64,000 nt of DNA. Source: Actinomadura rifamycini DSM 43936. Lineage in GTDB: Bacteria; Actinomycetota; Actinomycetes; Streptosporangiales; Streptosporangiaceae. The stretch is from contig NZ_AULB01000016.1 in NCBI RefSeq assembly GCF_000425065.1, positions 124,001 to 188,000 of the forward strand, read 5' to 3'. Position numbers and translations under genes: made by a program. Below are positions 30,873-38,953 of the stretch, piece by piece. Under the pieces are notes generated by a model. That model had not been told where the DNA came from. It searched no databases and saw nothing but the letters and a program-made list of their open reading frames with translations. How positions within the stretch are numbered: position 1 is the stretch's first letter; every line of letters begins with the position of its first letter.

Positions 30873-33158
30873 ATGGGCGCGCACAGATCTCCCCTGGACC
30901 GGCTGCTGGCCGACCCCACGCGCCGGGACCGCATCACGCACGTCGAGCGCGTCCCCGCACGTGAGGGCCGCCGCACGCCCTGGCCGTCCTGGGCTCCGCC
31001 GCTCCTCGTGGAGCGCCTCGCCGCCGCGGGCGTCGACGCCCCCTGGGAGCACCAGGCCGCCGCCGCCGAGCACGCGCGCGCCGGACGGTCTGTGATCATC
31101 GCCACAGGGACGGCGTCCGGGAAATCCCTGGCCTACCTGCTGCCCTCCGTCGCCGCGATCTACGACGACGACCGCGAGGGCACCACCCTCTACCTCTCGC
31201 CCACCAAGGCCCTCGCCGCCGACCAGCTCCGCTCCCTGCGCGCCCTGCGGCTCACCCGCGTCCGCGCCGCCGCCTACGACGGCGACACCCCCCGCGAGGA
31301 CCGCACCTGGGTCCGGCAGCACGCCAACTACGTGCTGACGAACCCCGACATGCTGCACCGGTCGATCCTGCCGTCCCACTCCCGCTGGTCGTCGTTCCTG
31401 CGCCGCCTCCGCTACGTCGTCGTCGACGAGGCCCACGGCTACCGCGGCGTCTTCGGCTCGCACGTCGCGCAGATCCTCCGCCGCCTCCGCCGCGTCTGCG
31501 CCCGCTACCACGCGTCCCCCACGTTCGTCCTCGCGTCCGCCACCACGTCCGACCCCGCCACCACCGCGTCCCGCCTCACCGGACTGGACGTCGTCGCCGT
31601 GCAGGACGACGCGTCCCCCCGCGGCCCCGCGACGTTCGCGCTCTGGGAGCCGCCGCTCACCGACCTGCGCGGCGAGCGCGGCGCCCCCGTCCGCCGCACC
31701 GCCACCGCCGAGACCGGCGACCTCCTCGCCGACCTCGTCGTCGAGGGCGTGCAGACCCTCGCGTTCGTCCGCTCCCGCCGCGGCGCCGAATCCGTCGCCC
31801 TCGGCGCCAAACGCGCCCTCGCCGACGTGTCCCCCGACCTCCCCGACCGGGTCGCCGCCTACCGCGCCGGATACCTCCCCGAGGAGCGGCGCGCCCTCGA
31901 AGCCGCCCTCCGCTCCCGCGACCTCGTCGGCCTTGCCAGCACCAACGCGCTCGAACTCGGCGTGGACGTCTCCGGGCTCGACGCCGTCGTGGTGTGCGGC
32001 TGGCCCGGCACCCGCGCGTCCCTCTGGCAGCAGGCCGGACGCGCGGGCCGCTCCGGCCAGGCATCCCTGTCGATCCTCGTCGCCCGCGACGACCCCCTCG
32101 ACACGTTCCTCGTGCACCACCCCGAGGCGATCTTCGGCACCCCCGTCGAGGCGACCGTCCTCGACCCCGACAACCCGTACGTCCTCGAACCCCACCTCTG
32201 CTCCGCCGCCGCCGAACTCCCCCTCACCGAGGCCGACGCCGAACTGTTCGGCCCCGCCACCGCCGACCTCCTCCCCGACCTCGTCCGCCGCGGGTTCCTC
32301 CGCCGCCGCCCCGCCGGCTGGTACTGGACGCGCCGCGACAAGGCCGTCGAACTCGCCGACATCCGCGGCGCCGGCGGCGCGCCCGTCCAGGTCGTCGAGG
32401 CGTCCACGGGGCGCCTCCTCGGCACGGTCGACGAGGCGTCCGCGCACACGACCGTCCACGACGGCGCCGTCTACGTGCACCAGGGCGAGTCCTTCATCGT
32501 CCGGACCCTCGACCTCGACGACTCCGTCGCCCTCGTCGAGCCCGCGGAACCCGACTACTCCACCACCGCGCGGGACGTCACCGACATCGGCATCGTCGAG
32601 CGGCTCCGCTCGTCCGCGTGGGGCGAGGCGACCCTCAACTTCGGCACCGTCGACGTCACCCGGCAGGTCGTCGCGTACCAGATGCGCCGCCTGCAGACCG
32701 GCGAGATGCTCGGCGAGAAGCCCCTCGACCTGCCCCCGCGCACCCTCCGCACCCGCGCCGTCTGGTGGACGCTGTCGGAGGAGCAGACCGCTCACCTCGA
32801 CCTCGACCTCCCCGGCTCCGCGCACGCCGCCGAGCACGCGTCCATCGGCCTCCTGCCGCTGTTCGCCACCTGCGACCGCTGGGACATCGGCGGCGTCTCC
32901 ACCGCCCTGCACCCCGACACCGGCCTGCTCACCGTGTTCGTCTACGACGGCCACGAGGGCGGCGCCGGCTTCGCCGAGCGCGGCTACGCCGACGCCGCGT
33001 CCTGGCTCCGCGCCACCCGCGACGCGATCGACTCCTGCGAGTGCTCCACCGGCTGCCCGTCCTGCATCCAGTCCCCGAAGTGCGGCAACGGCAACGACCC
33101 CCTCGACAAGGAAGGCGCCCTCGTCCTCCTGGACGCCCTCCTGAAGGGCGCCCCCTGA
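30873..33158 (+). CDS. DEAH helicase with DUF1998-type zinc cluster (MrfA-like)
   Basis: A 761-residue superfamily 2 helicase of the 'helicase/secretion neighborhood' type. Walker A is ATGTASGKS (77-85), then YLSPTKALAADQL, the DEAH box in VVVDEAHGYRG, motif III LASATTSDP, and the helicase C domain (ALELGVDVSGLDAVV, WQQAGRAGRSGQ). The C-terminal DUF1998-like domain ends in a four-cysteine cluster (CECSTGCPSCIQSPKC). Bacillus MrfA, with this layout, repairs mitomycin damage. I chose the ATG at 30873; no ribosome site is evident and an in-frame TTG lies at 30840. The pairing with the Tad locus is widely conserved. Confidence 0.93.
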   Translation: MGAHRSPLDRLLADPTRRDRITHVERVPAREGRRTPWPSWAPPLLVERLAAAGVDAPWEHQAAAAEHARAGRSVIIATGTASGKSLAYLLPSVAAIYDDDREGTTLYLSPTKALAADQLRSLRALRLTRVRAAAYDGDTPREDRTWVRQHANYVLTNPDMLHRSILPSHSRWSSFLRRLRYVVVDEAHGYRGVFGSHVAQILRRLRRVCARYHASPTFVLASATTSDPATTASRLTGLDVVAVQDDASPRGPATFALWEPPLTDLRGERGAPVRRTATAETGDLLADLVVEGVQTLAFVRSRRGAESVALGAKRALADVSPDLPDRVAAYRAGYLPEERRALEAALRSRDLVGLASTNALELGVDVSGLDAVVVCGWPGTRASLWQQAGRAGRSGQASLSILVARDDPLDTFLVHHPEAIFGTPVEATVLDPDNPYVLEPHLCSAAAELPLTEADAELFGPATADLLPDLVRRGFLRRRPAGWYWTRRDKAVELADIRGAGGAPVQVVEASTGRLLGTVDEASAHTTVHDGAVYVHQGESFIVRTLDLDDSVALVEPAEPDYSTTARDVTDIGIVERLRSSAWGEATLNFGTVDVTRQVVAYQMRRLQTGEMLGEKPLDLPPRTLRTRAVWWTLSEEQTAHLDLDLPGSAHAAEHASIGLLPLFATCDRWDIGGVSTALHPDTGLLTVFVYDGHEGGAGFAERGYADAASWLRATRDAIDSCECSTGCPSCIQSPKCGNGNDPLDKEGALVLLDALLKGAP

Positions 33159-33177
33159 CCCGGAAGACCCGACCGTG

Positions 33178-34026
33178 CTAGCGGTAGCCGCTCAGCCCGT
33201 CCGCCAGTTCCTCCTCGTCTCCGTCGCGGACGGCGGCGAGGGCCTGCTGGAGGGCGAAGGTCGCACGGATCGCGGCGACCCGTGAGGCGAGCCCCTCCTC
33301 GCTCCCCGGGCCGAGCAGCCGTCGCAGGAGGTCGTCCCCGTGCCCGGCGGCGAGCGCCGCGAGGTCCTCGGCGGGGTCGCCGAGCGCGACGTCGTCCCAG
33401 TCGAGCACTCCGGCGAGGCGCGGCAGCCCGTCCCGCCACTCCCACAGGACGTTCTCCGCACCGAGATCGCCGTGCACCACCGCCCGTCCGTCCTGCGGCG
33501 GCCCGTCGAGCGCCCCGAGTTCCCGTTCGGCCCGCCTGCGCCCGTCGTCCGACATGAACCCGAACAGCTCCGCGCGCACGCCGTCCCCGAACCGGCGCCA
33601 CCGGTCGTCCGGCTCCCGAGGCAGCGCCGCGCGCACCTTCGCGTCGGCACCGGCGCGGCGCAGCCCGGCCAGCAGCGCGGCGTACTGCGCCGCGACGGCA
33701 TCGGCCGCGCGCGGGTCGCGCAGCGCGGCACCGTCCAGCGGTTCCCCGGGGATGCGGTCGAGCACGAGGAACGGCACCCCGTCGGCGCCGCCTTCGAGCA
33801 GCGGCTCAGGTGTGCGAAAGCCCAGGTTGAGCCCGCCGAGCGTGCGGAGCCCGGCCGCCCGCGCCGGCAGCCGCGCCGCCGCCGCCCGCGTACGCGGCAG
33901 GCACACCACGCGAGCCGAGCCGACGACAACGTGGTGGAACTGCCCCCGGCGCACGGCGAGAGCCTCAAGCTCATCCTCAGGCAGCAGCCTGCGCAGCAAA
34001 GCGCGATGCGCCACCCGAACGTCCAC
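33178..34026 (-). CDS. APH-type phosphotransferase
   Basis: A 282-residue aminoglycoside-phosphotransferase/choline-kinase fold protein. The catalytic loop is VVHGDLGAENVLWEW (HGDxxxxN) and the metal motif VLDWDDVALGDPAEDL. The N-terminal lobe is short (VRVAHRALLRRLLPEDELEA, then VVVGSARVVCLPRT). The substrate is unknown; many actinobacterial APH paralogues are not resistance enzymes. The start is uncertain because three tandem repeat units upstream each carry a ribosome site and GTG. I chose the GTG at 34026 (GGGGGG seven bases before); the in-frame GTG at 34092 would add 22 residues. It seems inserted in the otherwise conserved bldG-Tad order. Confidence 0.78.
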   Translation of the reverse strand: MDVRVAHRALLRRLLPEDELEALAVRRGQFHHVVVGSARVVCLPRTRAAAARLPARAAGLRTLGGLNLGFRTPEPLLEGGADGVPFLVLDRIPGEPLDGAALRDPRAADAVAAQYAALLAGLRRAGADAKVRAALPREPDDRWRRFGDGVRAELFGFMSDDGRRRAERELGALDGPPQDGRAVVHGDLGAENVLWEWRDGLPRLAGVLDWDDVALGDPAEDLAALAAGHGDDLLRRLLGPGSEEGLASRVAAIRATFALQQALAAVRDGDEEELADGLSGYR

Positions 34027-34213
34027 GGCAACGCCCCCCAGCACACACAGGCCAGCATGCCCGACAGAACGACGCGCGACCCGAATACTCACGGCAACGC
34101 CCGCCCTCAAGGGACGCACAGGCCGGCCGCCGACAGAACGACGCGCGGAGCGACGCGCGACCCCGAATACTCACAGCAACGCCCGCCCTCAAGGGACGCA
34201 CAGGCCGGCCGCC
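34018..34213. repeat. three tandem units duplicating the APH start module
   Basis: Copies at about 34018-34077 (diverged), 34071-34131 and 34152-34213 share AACGCCCGCCCTCAAGGGAC, CACAGGCCGGCCGCC and CGACAGAACGACGCGC. On the minus strand each unit holds a G-rich ribosome-site-like run and GGGCGTTGCCGTG or GGGCGTTGCTGTG, i.e. the start region of the APH gene. The spacing of the two best copies is 81 bp. Confidence 0.75.
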
Positions 34214-34225
34214 CGGCGGTACGGC

Positions 34226-34594
34226 CTACGGGGCGACGCGCTGGGCCGGGATGGACGGCTCGTCGCCCATGCCGCGCCGGGCCTGCGCCAGCGCCTGCTG
34301 GAGCTTCCGCCGCTCCATCTCGAGGGTCTGCAGGGACTCCTCGTGCTCGTCCCGGAGGTCCCGCAGTTCCCTGCGCATCTCGATCGCGTGCTTGAACCCG
34401 AACGCCGCCACCATCACACCGGCCATGAACACCACGGCGACCACGGCACCGGCCATGAACACGTGCCATTCCTCGGTCACTCCGGGCACCGAGTCACCGA
34501 ACGCCGTGAGCCCGGCCTCGCCCGTGTTGTCCAGCACCACCGCCACCGCCGCGAGCACGGCGGCCAGCACCAGGACCAGCCCCAGGAAGATCAT
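34226..34594 (-). CDS. two-span membrane protein with cytoplasmic coiled coil
   Basis: A 122-residue protein with hydrophobic helices at about residues 1-22 (MIFLGLVLVLAAVLAAVAVVL) and 45-68 (VFMAGAVVAVVFMAGVMVAAFGF). A charged helix follows (EMRRELRDLRDEHEESLQTLEMERRKLQQAL) that should form a coiled coil. The layout resembles LapA/DUF1049 proteins. The function is unknown. The ATG at 34594 follows GAGGAGA by nine bases. It lies between the membrane-anchored protein upstream and the APH gene. Confidence 0.75.
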   Translation of the reverse strand: MIFLGLVLVLAAVLAAVAVVLDNTGEAGLTAFGDSVPGVTEEWHVFMAGAVVAVVFMAGVMVAAFGFKHAIEMRRELRDLRDEHEESLQTLEMERRKLQQALAQARRGMGDEPSIPAQRVAP

Positions 34595-34672
34595 GCGGGA
34601 GGTTCTCCTCTCCGGGAGTCCGACTGGCACCGCAGCCTAGACCGCGGACATTTCGGTCGCCACCCCCGCCGA

Positions 34673-35983
34673 TCACTTGCGCCGCGAGCGCGCCACCTTC
34701 ACCTCGACGCCCGCCGGACGGCGCCGCCCCTTGACGTCGCCGCCCTTGCGGGCGGGCGCACGCCGGGCCCCGGGCCGGGCCGGCATCGTGGCCGTCGCCC
34801 CCGGCGCGGCGGGCGCCTTCGCGGCGGAACCCTTCGCGGAGTCGGCCTTGGCGGCGGGCGCCTTCGCCGGTGCGGCCTTGGCGGAGCCGGGCTTGGCCGT
34901 CTTCGGCTTCGCGGGACCGGTCTTCGCGACGGCCTCGGCGCGCGCGATCTGCTCCCGCGCCTTGGCGACCCGCTTGCGCCCGGTGCCGGCCCGCGCGATC
35001 CGCGCCGCCGTCCCGCGGGCGCTCGTCGCGGCCGACGCGACGCGCAGGCTCCGCGTCCACGTGCCCAGGTGCGCCGCGACGACCAGCAGCACCAGCGCGA
35101 TGCCGATGCTCTGGCCCCACTGCAACCGGTCGGTGGACGCGATGTTCTGCGCGACCGGCGCGTCGCCCGCGATCTCCGGCGCCGGGTAGACCAGGCCCGG
35201 GGTCGCGCCGTCGGGCTGGACGGACGGCAGCGTGATCGGCGACTGCTCGTTGAACGGCGTCAGCGGGGTCGTGGCGCTCGGCACCGATCCGGTGGCGGGC
35301 AGCGACGTCGATCCGCCACCGGCGGACGGGACGTTCGCCGCGGCGACGACGTCGCTCGCGCTCGCGGCCTCCGAGTACACCGAGCCGCCCGCGCCGTCCG
35401 ACCGCTTGGCGCGAACCTCGACGGCGAAGGTGCCGTTCTCCTGGGTCAGCGGCAGGCTCGCGGAGCACTGGCCGCCGCTGCAGAAGGTGCCCACCGATCC
35501 GGCCGCGGGCTTCACGCCCGACCCGCTGAGCGTGTAGCCCTCCAGGTCGGCTTCGGAGCCCATGCCCCACTTCACGACGAGCTTGCCGCCGGACACGCCC
35601 GCGGACACCCCCGAGGGCGTCGCCGGGGGCACCTTCACGGTGAAGTTGCTGGCCGCGAGCTCGCCGGTCCAGTGGGTGAGGTAGACCTTGTAAGCCCCGT
35701 TGTGCGCGATCGGGAACGTCCCGGAGAGCTCACCCGCCGCGAGCGAGTGCTCGTCCAGCAGCTTGTCCCCGACGCCGGGGCCGCTCACCCGCAGCTCGAC
35801 CTTAGCCAGCTTGAGGTCGGCGTTCGCCTCGGCGGTGATCTCGGTTCCGCTCGTGATGACGGCGCCGTCCTTGGGGGCGACCACCACCGACTCGGCGGAG
35901 GCGGGCGGCGCGGCGATGACCGGGATGCTCATCGCAAGAGGGGTCGCAAGCGCGATCGCACCGATCCTGCGAATGATGGTCAC
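34673..35983 (-). CDS. exported, single-span protein with histone-H1-like cytoplasmic tail
   Basis: A 436-residue protein. A signal peptide (MTIIRRIGAIALATPLAM, cleavage near PPASA) is followed by Ig/fibronectin-like beta domains (APKDGAVITSGTEITAEANADL; PSGVSAGVSGGKLVVKWGMG) with one cysteine pair (FCSGGQCSA). A Ser/Thr/Pro linker and one membrane span (SIGIALVLLVVAAHLGTW, about residues 290-308) lead to a strongly basic tail made of AKPKTAKPGSAKAAPAK-like units. I chose the GTG at 35983, behind GAAGGGA, because the ATG at 36037 has no ribosome site. The function is unknown; it sits just downstream of the Tad operon, on the same strand. Confidence 0.8.
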   Translation of the reverse strand: MTIIRRIGAIALATPLAMSIPVIAAPPASAESVVVAPKDGAVITSGTEITAEANADLKLAKVELRVSGPGVGDKLLDEHSLAAGELSGTFPIAHNGAYKVYLTHWTGELAASNFTVKVPPATPSGVSAGVSGGKLVVKWGMGSEADLEGYTLSGSGVKPAAGSVGTFCSGGQCSASLPLTQENGTFAVEVRAKRSDGAGGSVYSEAASASDVVAAANVPSAGGGSTSLPATGSVPSATTPLTPFNEQSPITLPSVQPDGATPGLVYPAPEIAGDAPVAQNIASTDRLQWGQSIGIALVLLVVAAHLGTWTRSLRVASAATSARGTAARIARAGTGRKRVAKAREQIARAEAVAKTGPAKPKTAKPGSAKAAPAKAPAAKADSAKGSAAKAPAAPGATATMPARPGARRAPARKGGDVKGRRRPAGVEVKVARSRRK

Positions 35984-36160
35984 GGCGTCAATCCCTTCGA
36001 CTGCGTCCGGGTCGCGGGGCTCACTGTGCCGAGTCATGAGCGGGGGCTTACGGCAGCGTAACGTACCAACCGGTAACGAAAGTCACAGATGGGTGACAAG
36101 TGAGATGGCAGTGGCTCCGGTCGCGACCTATTGACGTTCAGTTCAACGAACTGGGTCGCG

Positions 36161-36595
36161 TCAGGTTACGCCCATATCCCCCACGGGGCCAGCCCTGGCC
36201 CGCGAAACGATTTGTAGATCACCGATCTTCCCTGGTCCCTTCACTCTCACGACCACCCGCACCTCCACGACGTCTCCCCGGACCGTGCACGTCCGCAGCC
36301 GCGCCCCCGACGCCGCCGCGATGTCCCGCGCCCGCCCGCACGCGGCCGCACGCCCGCTCGCCACGTGCGCCGCCCCCGCGAGCGCCGCGAGATCCGCCGC
36401 CGCGTCCCCCCGATGCCGCGCCGCCCGCACCCCGCCCACCGCCAGCGCGGCCACCCCGCCCACCCAGATGACCGCCATAAAGGCGACCACCCACACCGTC
36501 CCCACCCCCCGCTCACCCGCCCCACCACCCCACCTCAACAACCCCCCGCACACCCCTTCACCACCCACCCCCACGCCGTCACCGGCACCCAACAT
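36161..36595 (-). CDS. TadE/G-like protein of the helicase/secretion locus
   Basis: A 144-residue protein of the Flp-pilus TadE/G-like group found in this neighbourhood (Rv3654c-like position). A glycine-rich N-terminus and the pseudopilin-type GERGVGTVWVV lead into one membrane helix (AFMAVIWVGGVAALAVGG). The rest is extracytoplasmic with two cysteines (ACGRARDIAAASGARLRTC) that could pair. The ATG at 36595 follows GGAGGG. It is the last gene of the Tad operon, 250 bp after tadE; that gap shows nothing gene-like. Confidence 0.75.
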   Translation of the reverse strand: MLGAGDGVGVGGEGVCGGLLRWGGGAGERGVGTVWVVAFMAVIWVGGVAALAVGGVRAARHRGDAAADLAALAGAAHVASGRAAACGRARDIAAASGARLRTCTVRGDVVEVRVVVRVKGPGKIGDLQIVSRARAGPVGDMGVT

Positions 36596-36845
36596 GAGCC
36601 CTCCAAAATCAACTTTGCGGTGAGTCCGGTCGTGGCGGTTTCGAACACGGCATGCCTTTCGGTTCAGACGGCGGATCAGCTCGGCTTGGCCTCGTGTGGG
36701 GCGGGGCCGGGACCGGCCTCGACGGCGGTCGCGCCCGGCCGGTCGCGGTCGGGCGCATGGTGGGGCGCGGTCGGGAACTTGGGTCGGTTGCGGGGGCGGG
36801 TGGACCGGCGGTGCCGGCGAGGGTGGTCGGGGTGAGGGCAGGTGG

Positions 36846-37205
36846 TCACGGGGTGGTGGGCGGGGTCGGTGGGGGTGGGGTGCCTGGTTCGGTGGCGGCC
36901 GCGGCGTGGGCGTGGACGACGAGGGCGGGGAGGCGGGCGGCCGCCGGGGGCTCGACGGGGGTCGACACGGCGACGTGGACGGTGGCCTCGTCGCGGGTGA
37001 CCGTCACCGTCGAGCCCTCGGGGACGGCCTCGGCGACCAGCGCTCGGACTGCGGCGAGAGATTCGCCTCGGGCGGCGGCGCGCGCGCCCGTTCGGGCGGC
37101 GTCGTTGCACGCGAGCTGGGTCGAGACGGCCGCCATCGCCCACAGGACGATCGCCGTGACCAAGACCAGGGCGGGGAGGGCCACGGCGATCTCCGCCGTG
37201 GCCAT
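36846..37205 (-). CDS. TadE-like pseudopilin
   Basis: A 119-residue TadE-type minor pseudopilin. MATAEIAVALPALVLVTAIVLWAM carries the E at position +5 of a class III prepilin signal and the single hydrophobic helix. The outer part has SLAAVRALVAEAVPEGSTVTV and a Pro/Thr-rich tail. The ATG at 37205 follows GAGGGA by seven bases; the GAGGGA itself abuts the stop of the DUF4244 gene, so the two are tightly linked. It corresponds to the Rv3655c position. Confidence 0.82.
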   Translation of the reverse strand: MATAEIAVALPALVLVTAIVLWAMAAVSTQLACNDAARTGARAAARGESLAAVRALVAEAVPEGSTVTVTRDEATVHVAVSTPVEPPAAARLPALVVHAHAAAATEPGTPPPPTPPTTP

Positions 37206-37216
37206 GCCCCGGTCCC

Positions 37217-37396
37217 TCAGTCGGCGAGTCGGAGGGCCCGTTCGACGATCGCTAAGAGAAGTTCCTGGACCTCCGAACCGGTCACGATCTTGAAGAGCAG
37301 GCCCGCGAAGGCCGCCGCGGCGATCGTGCCCACGGCGTACTCGGCGGTGGACATGCCCGCGTCCTCTTTGTTCTTCCAGCGCTGCATCGGGTTCAT
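37217..37396 (-). CDS. DUF4244 Flp-pilin-like protein
   Basis: A 59-residue protein: MNPMQRWKNKEDAGMSTAEY, then AVGTIAAAAFAGLLFKIVTGSEVQELLLAIVERALRLAD. The G-MSTAEY motif before a hydrophobic helix is that of Flp/type IVb pilins, with predicted cleavage after the Gly. It is probably the major pilin or a structural subunit of the Tad-like apparatus. The ATG at 37396 follows GGAGG. No prepilin peptidase gene is in the window. Confidence 0.85.
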   Translation of the reverse strand: MNPMQRWKNKEDAGMSTAEYAVGTIAAAAFAGLLFKIVTGSEVQELLLAIVERALRLAD

Positions 37397-37464
37397 GGGG
37401 TCCTCCGTGTCGGTTGTCTTCAGGTTCCGGCATGGGGTGGGAGGGCGTCAGGGGAAGCGGGGGC

Positions 37465-37473
37465 TGTGGATAA
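37465..37473 (-). promoter_or_regulatory. DnaA-box-like TTATCCACA
   Basis: TTATCCACA on the minus strand is identical to the classical DnaA box and lies just before the tadC 3' end. The same 16-bp context (GGGGCTGTGGATAACT on the plus strand) recurs at 41240-41257. Confidence 0.35.
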
Positions 37474-37474
37474 C

Positions 37475-38266
37475 TCATGGCGCGGGGACGAGGATCGTCG
37501 AGGCGATGCCGGCCACGGCGGGAACGACGCCGAGGAGGACGAACGCGGGCAGGAAGCACAGGCCCAGCGGGGCGAGGACGCGGACGCCCGCGGCCCGGGC
37601 GCGTGCGGCGGCCGCGGTGCGGGCCGTGCGCCGCTGGTCCCGGGCGAGCCGGGCGAGGGACGGCGCCAGCGCGGCGCCGTGGGACGTCGCGCGGACGGCG
37701 GCGCGGGCCAGGGGAGCCAAAGCCGGTTCGCCGGTGAGGGCGAGCCAGGCGGCGGCCGGGTCGGCGCCGAGGCGGATCTGCGCCGACACCCGGTCGAGTT
37801 CGTCGCCCAGGGGGCCGCCGACGGCGCCCGCGACGGCGTCCACCGCGTCCTGCCAGGGGGTGCCGCCGCGCAGGCAGGCGGCGAGGAGGTCGACGGCGAC
37901 GGGGAGGTCGGCGACGAGCCGTGCCCGGCGGCGGGCGCGGTCGGCGCCGTCCAGGCGGGTGCACGCGTACCAGGCGGCCGCGGCGGCCGGAGCGGTCAGC
38001 AGGGGGCCGAGGGGGAGGCCGAACAGGAGGACGGTGAGGACGCCCGCGGCGGCCGCCGCGGTGCGGCGGAGCAGTACGCCGGTCGGGCGGGCGCCGTCCG
38101 GGCGGGCGCCGTCCGGGCGGGCGCCGTCCGGGCGGGCGTCGTTCGGGCGGGCGCCGGTCTTTCGCGGGGTGCGGAAGCATCGGGCGAGCCTCCGGCCGGA
38201 GGCGCGTCGCGTGCGGAGGTGGACGGCCGTCGCCGCGCAGAGCACGGCCGCCAGCGCTGTGAGCAT
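37475..38266 (-). CDS. TadC-like type II secretion F-domain protein
   Basis: A 263-residue membrane platform protein. The N-terminus has a span and a basic linker with four tandem ARPDG/ARPND units. The F domain follows (ARLVADLPVAVDLLAACLRGGTPWQDAVDAVAG, then ALAPLARAAVRATSHGAALAPSLARLA) and two C-terminal spans (LAPLGLCFLPAFVLLGVVP). It pairs with TadB to anchor the TadA ATPase. It abuts tadB exactly. Confidence 0.88.
   Translation of the reverse strand: MLTALAAVLCAATAVHLRTRRASGRRLARCFRTPRKTGARPNDARPDGARPDGARPDGARPTGVLLRRTAAAAAGVLTVLLFGLPLGPLLTAPAAAAAWYACTRLDGADRARRRARLVADLPVAVDLLAACLRGGTPWQDAVDAVAGAVGGPLGDELDRVSAQIRLGADPAAAWLALTGEPALAPLARAAVRATSHGAALAPSLARLARDQRRTARTAAAARARAAGVRVLAPLGLCFLPAFVLLGVVPAVAGIASTILVPAP
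38085..38159 (-). repeat. 15-bp coding minisatellite in tadC
   Basis: Five units of GGGCGGGCGCCGTCC (plus strand; the last two diverged) encode repeated Ala-Arg-Pro-Asp-Gly. Being a multiple of three, copy changes keep the frame. Confidence 0.85.
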
Positions 38267-38953
38267 TCAGCGTCCCGGGGGTCGGGGCGACTCGGCGTTC
38301 CTGGCCAGGCGCACCGTCCAGGCGAGGCCGGCGGCGTTGAGGGCGACGCCGGCGACCAGGCAGGCGAGGCCGGGGAGCGAGCCGCAGAGGAAGGACAGGG
38401 GGCGTGCGCCGAGGGCCGCCGCCATGGCGATGCCGAGCAGCGGCAGCACGGCGAGCAGGCGGGCGGTGGCGCGGGGGCCCGCGAGCTGGACGGAGACGTC
38501 CTGGCGCTGGGCCTCCTCGTCGCGGAGGGCCGCGGCCAGGCCGTCCAGGACGGTCGCCAGCGTGCCGCCGCGCTCGGAGCCGACGCGCCAGCACGCGTCG
38601 AGGAGGCGCAGGCCCTCGGCGCCGGGGACGGTCGCGAGTGTCGCCAGGTCGCGGCATTCGAGCAGCTCCTTCGCGATGGGCGGGTCGAGGACGGCCGCGG
38701 ACGCGCCGAAGGCGTCCTCGGGGGCTCTGCCGGCGGCCAGTTCGGCGGCCATGCCGTCGCAGAGCTCGATGACCGAGGTGCGCCATCGGCGGGTGCGGGT
38801 GCGGCGTTCACGGAGGGTCCTCAGGTGGGTAGTGAGGGCGGGCCGGGGTGCGCGGGAATCGAGGACGTCGCGGACGCGTCCGGCCGCGCGGGGCGGTGCC
38901 GCGAGCGTCCAGACCGCGGCGGAGACGCACAGGGCCGCGAGCGCGGCCGTCAT
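38267..38953 (-). CDS. TadB-like type II secretion F-domain protein
   Basis: A 228-residue partner of TadC. An N-terminal span, a basic cytoplasmic stretch (THLRTLRERRTRTRRWRTSVIELCDGMAAELAAG), the F domain (WRVGSERGGTLATVLDGLAAALRDEEAQR) and C-terminal spans are present. The ATG at 38953 overlaps the tadA stop (ATGA). It belongs to the CpaE-TadA-TadB-TadC operon. Confidence 0.88.
   Translation of the reverse strand: MTAALAALCVSAAVWTLAAPPRAAGRVRDVLDSRAPRPALTTHLRTLRERRTRTRRWRTSVIELCDGMAAELAAGRAPEDAFGASAAVLDPPIAKELLECRDLATLATVPGAEGLRLLDACWRVGSERGGTLATVLDGLAAALRDEEAQRQDVSVQLAGPRATARLLAVLPLLGIAMAAALGARPLSFLCGSLPGLACLVAGVALNAAGLAWTVRLARNAESPRPPGR

Noticed and set aside
33178..34026. Aminoglycoside resistance gene
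   Set aside because: The fold is right but no subgroup-specific feature of known resistance enzymes is seen, so only the fold is claimed.
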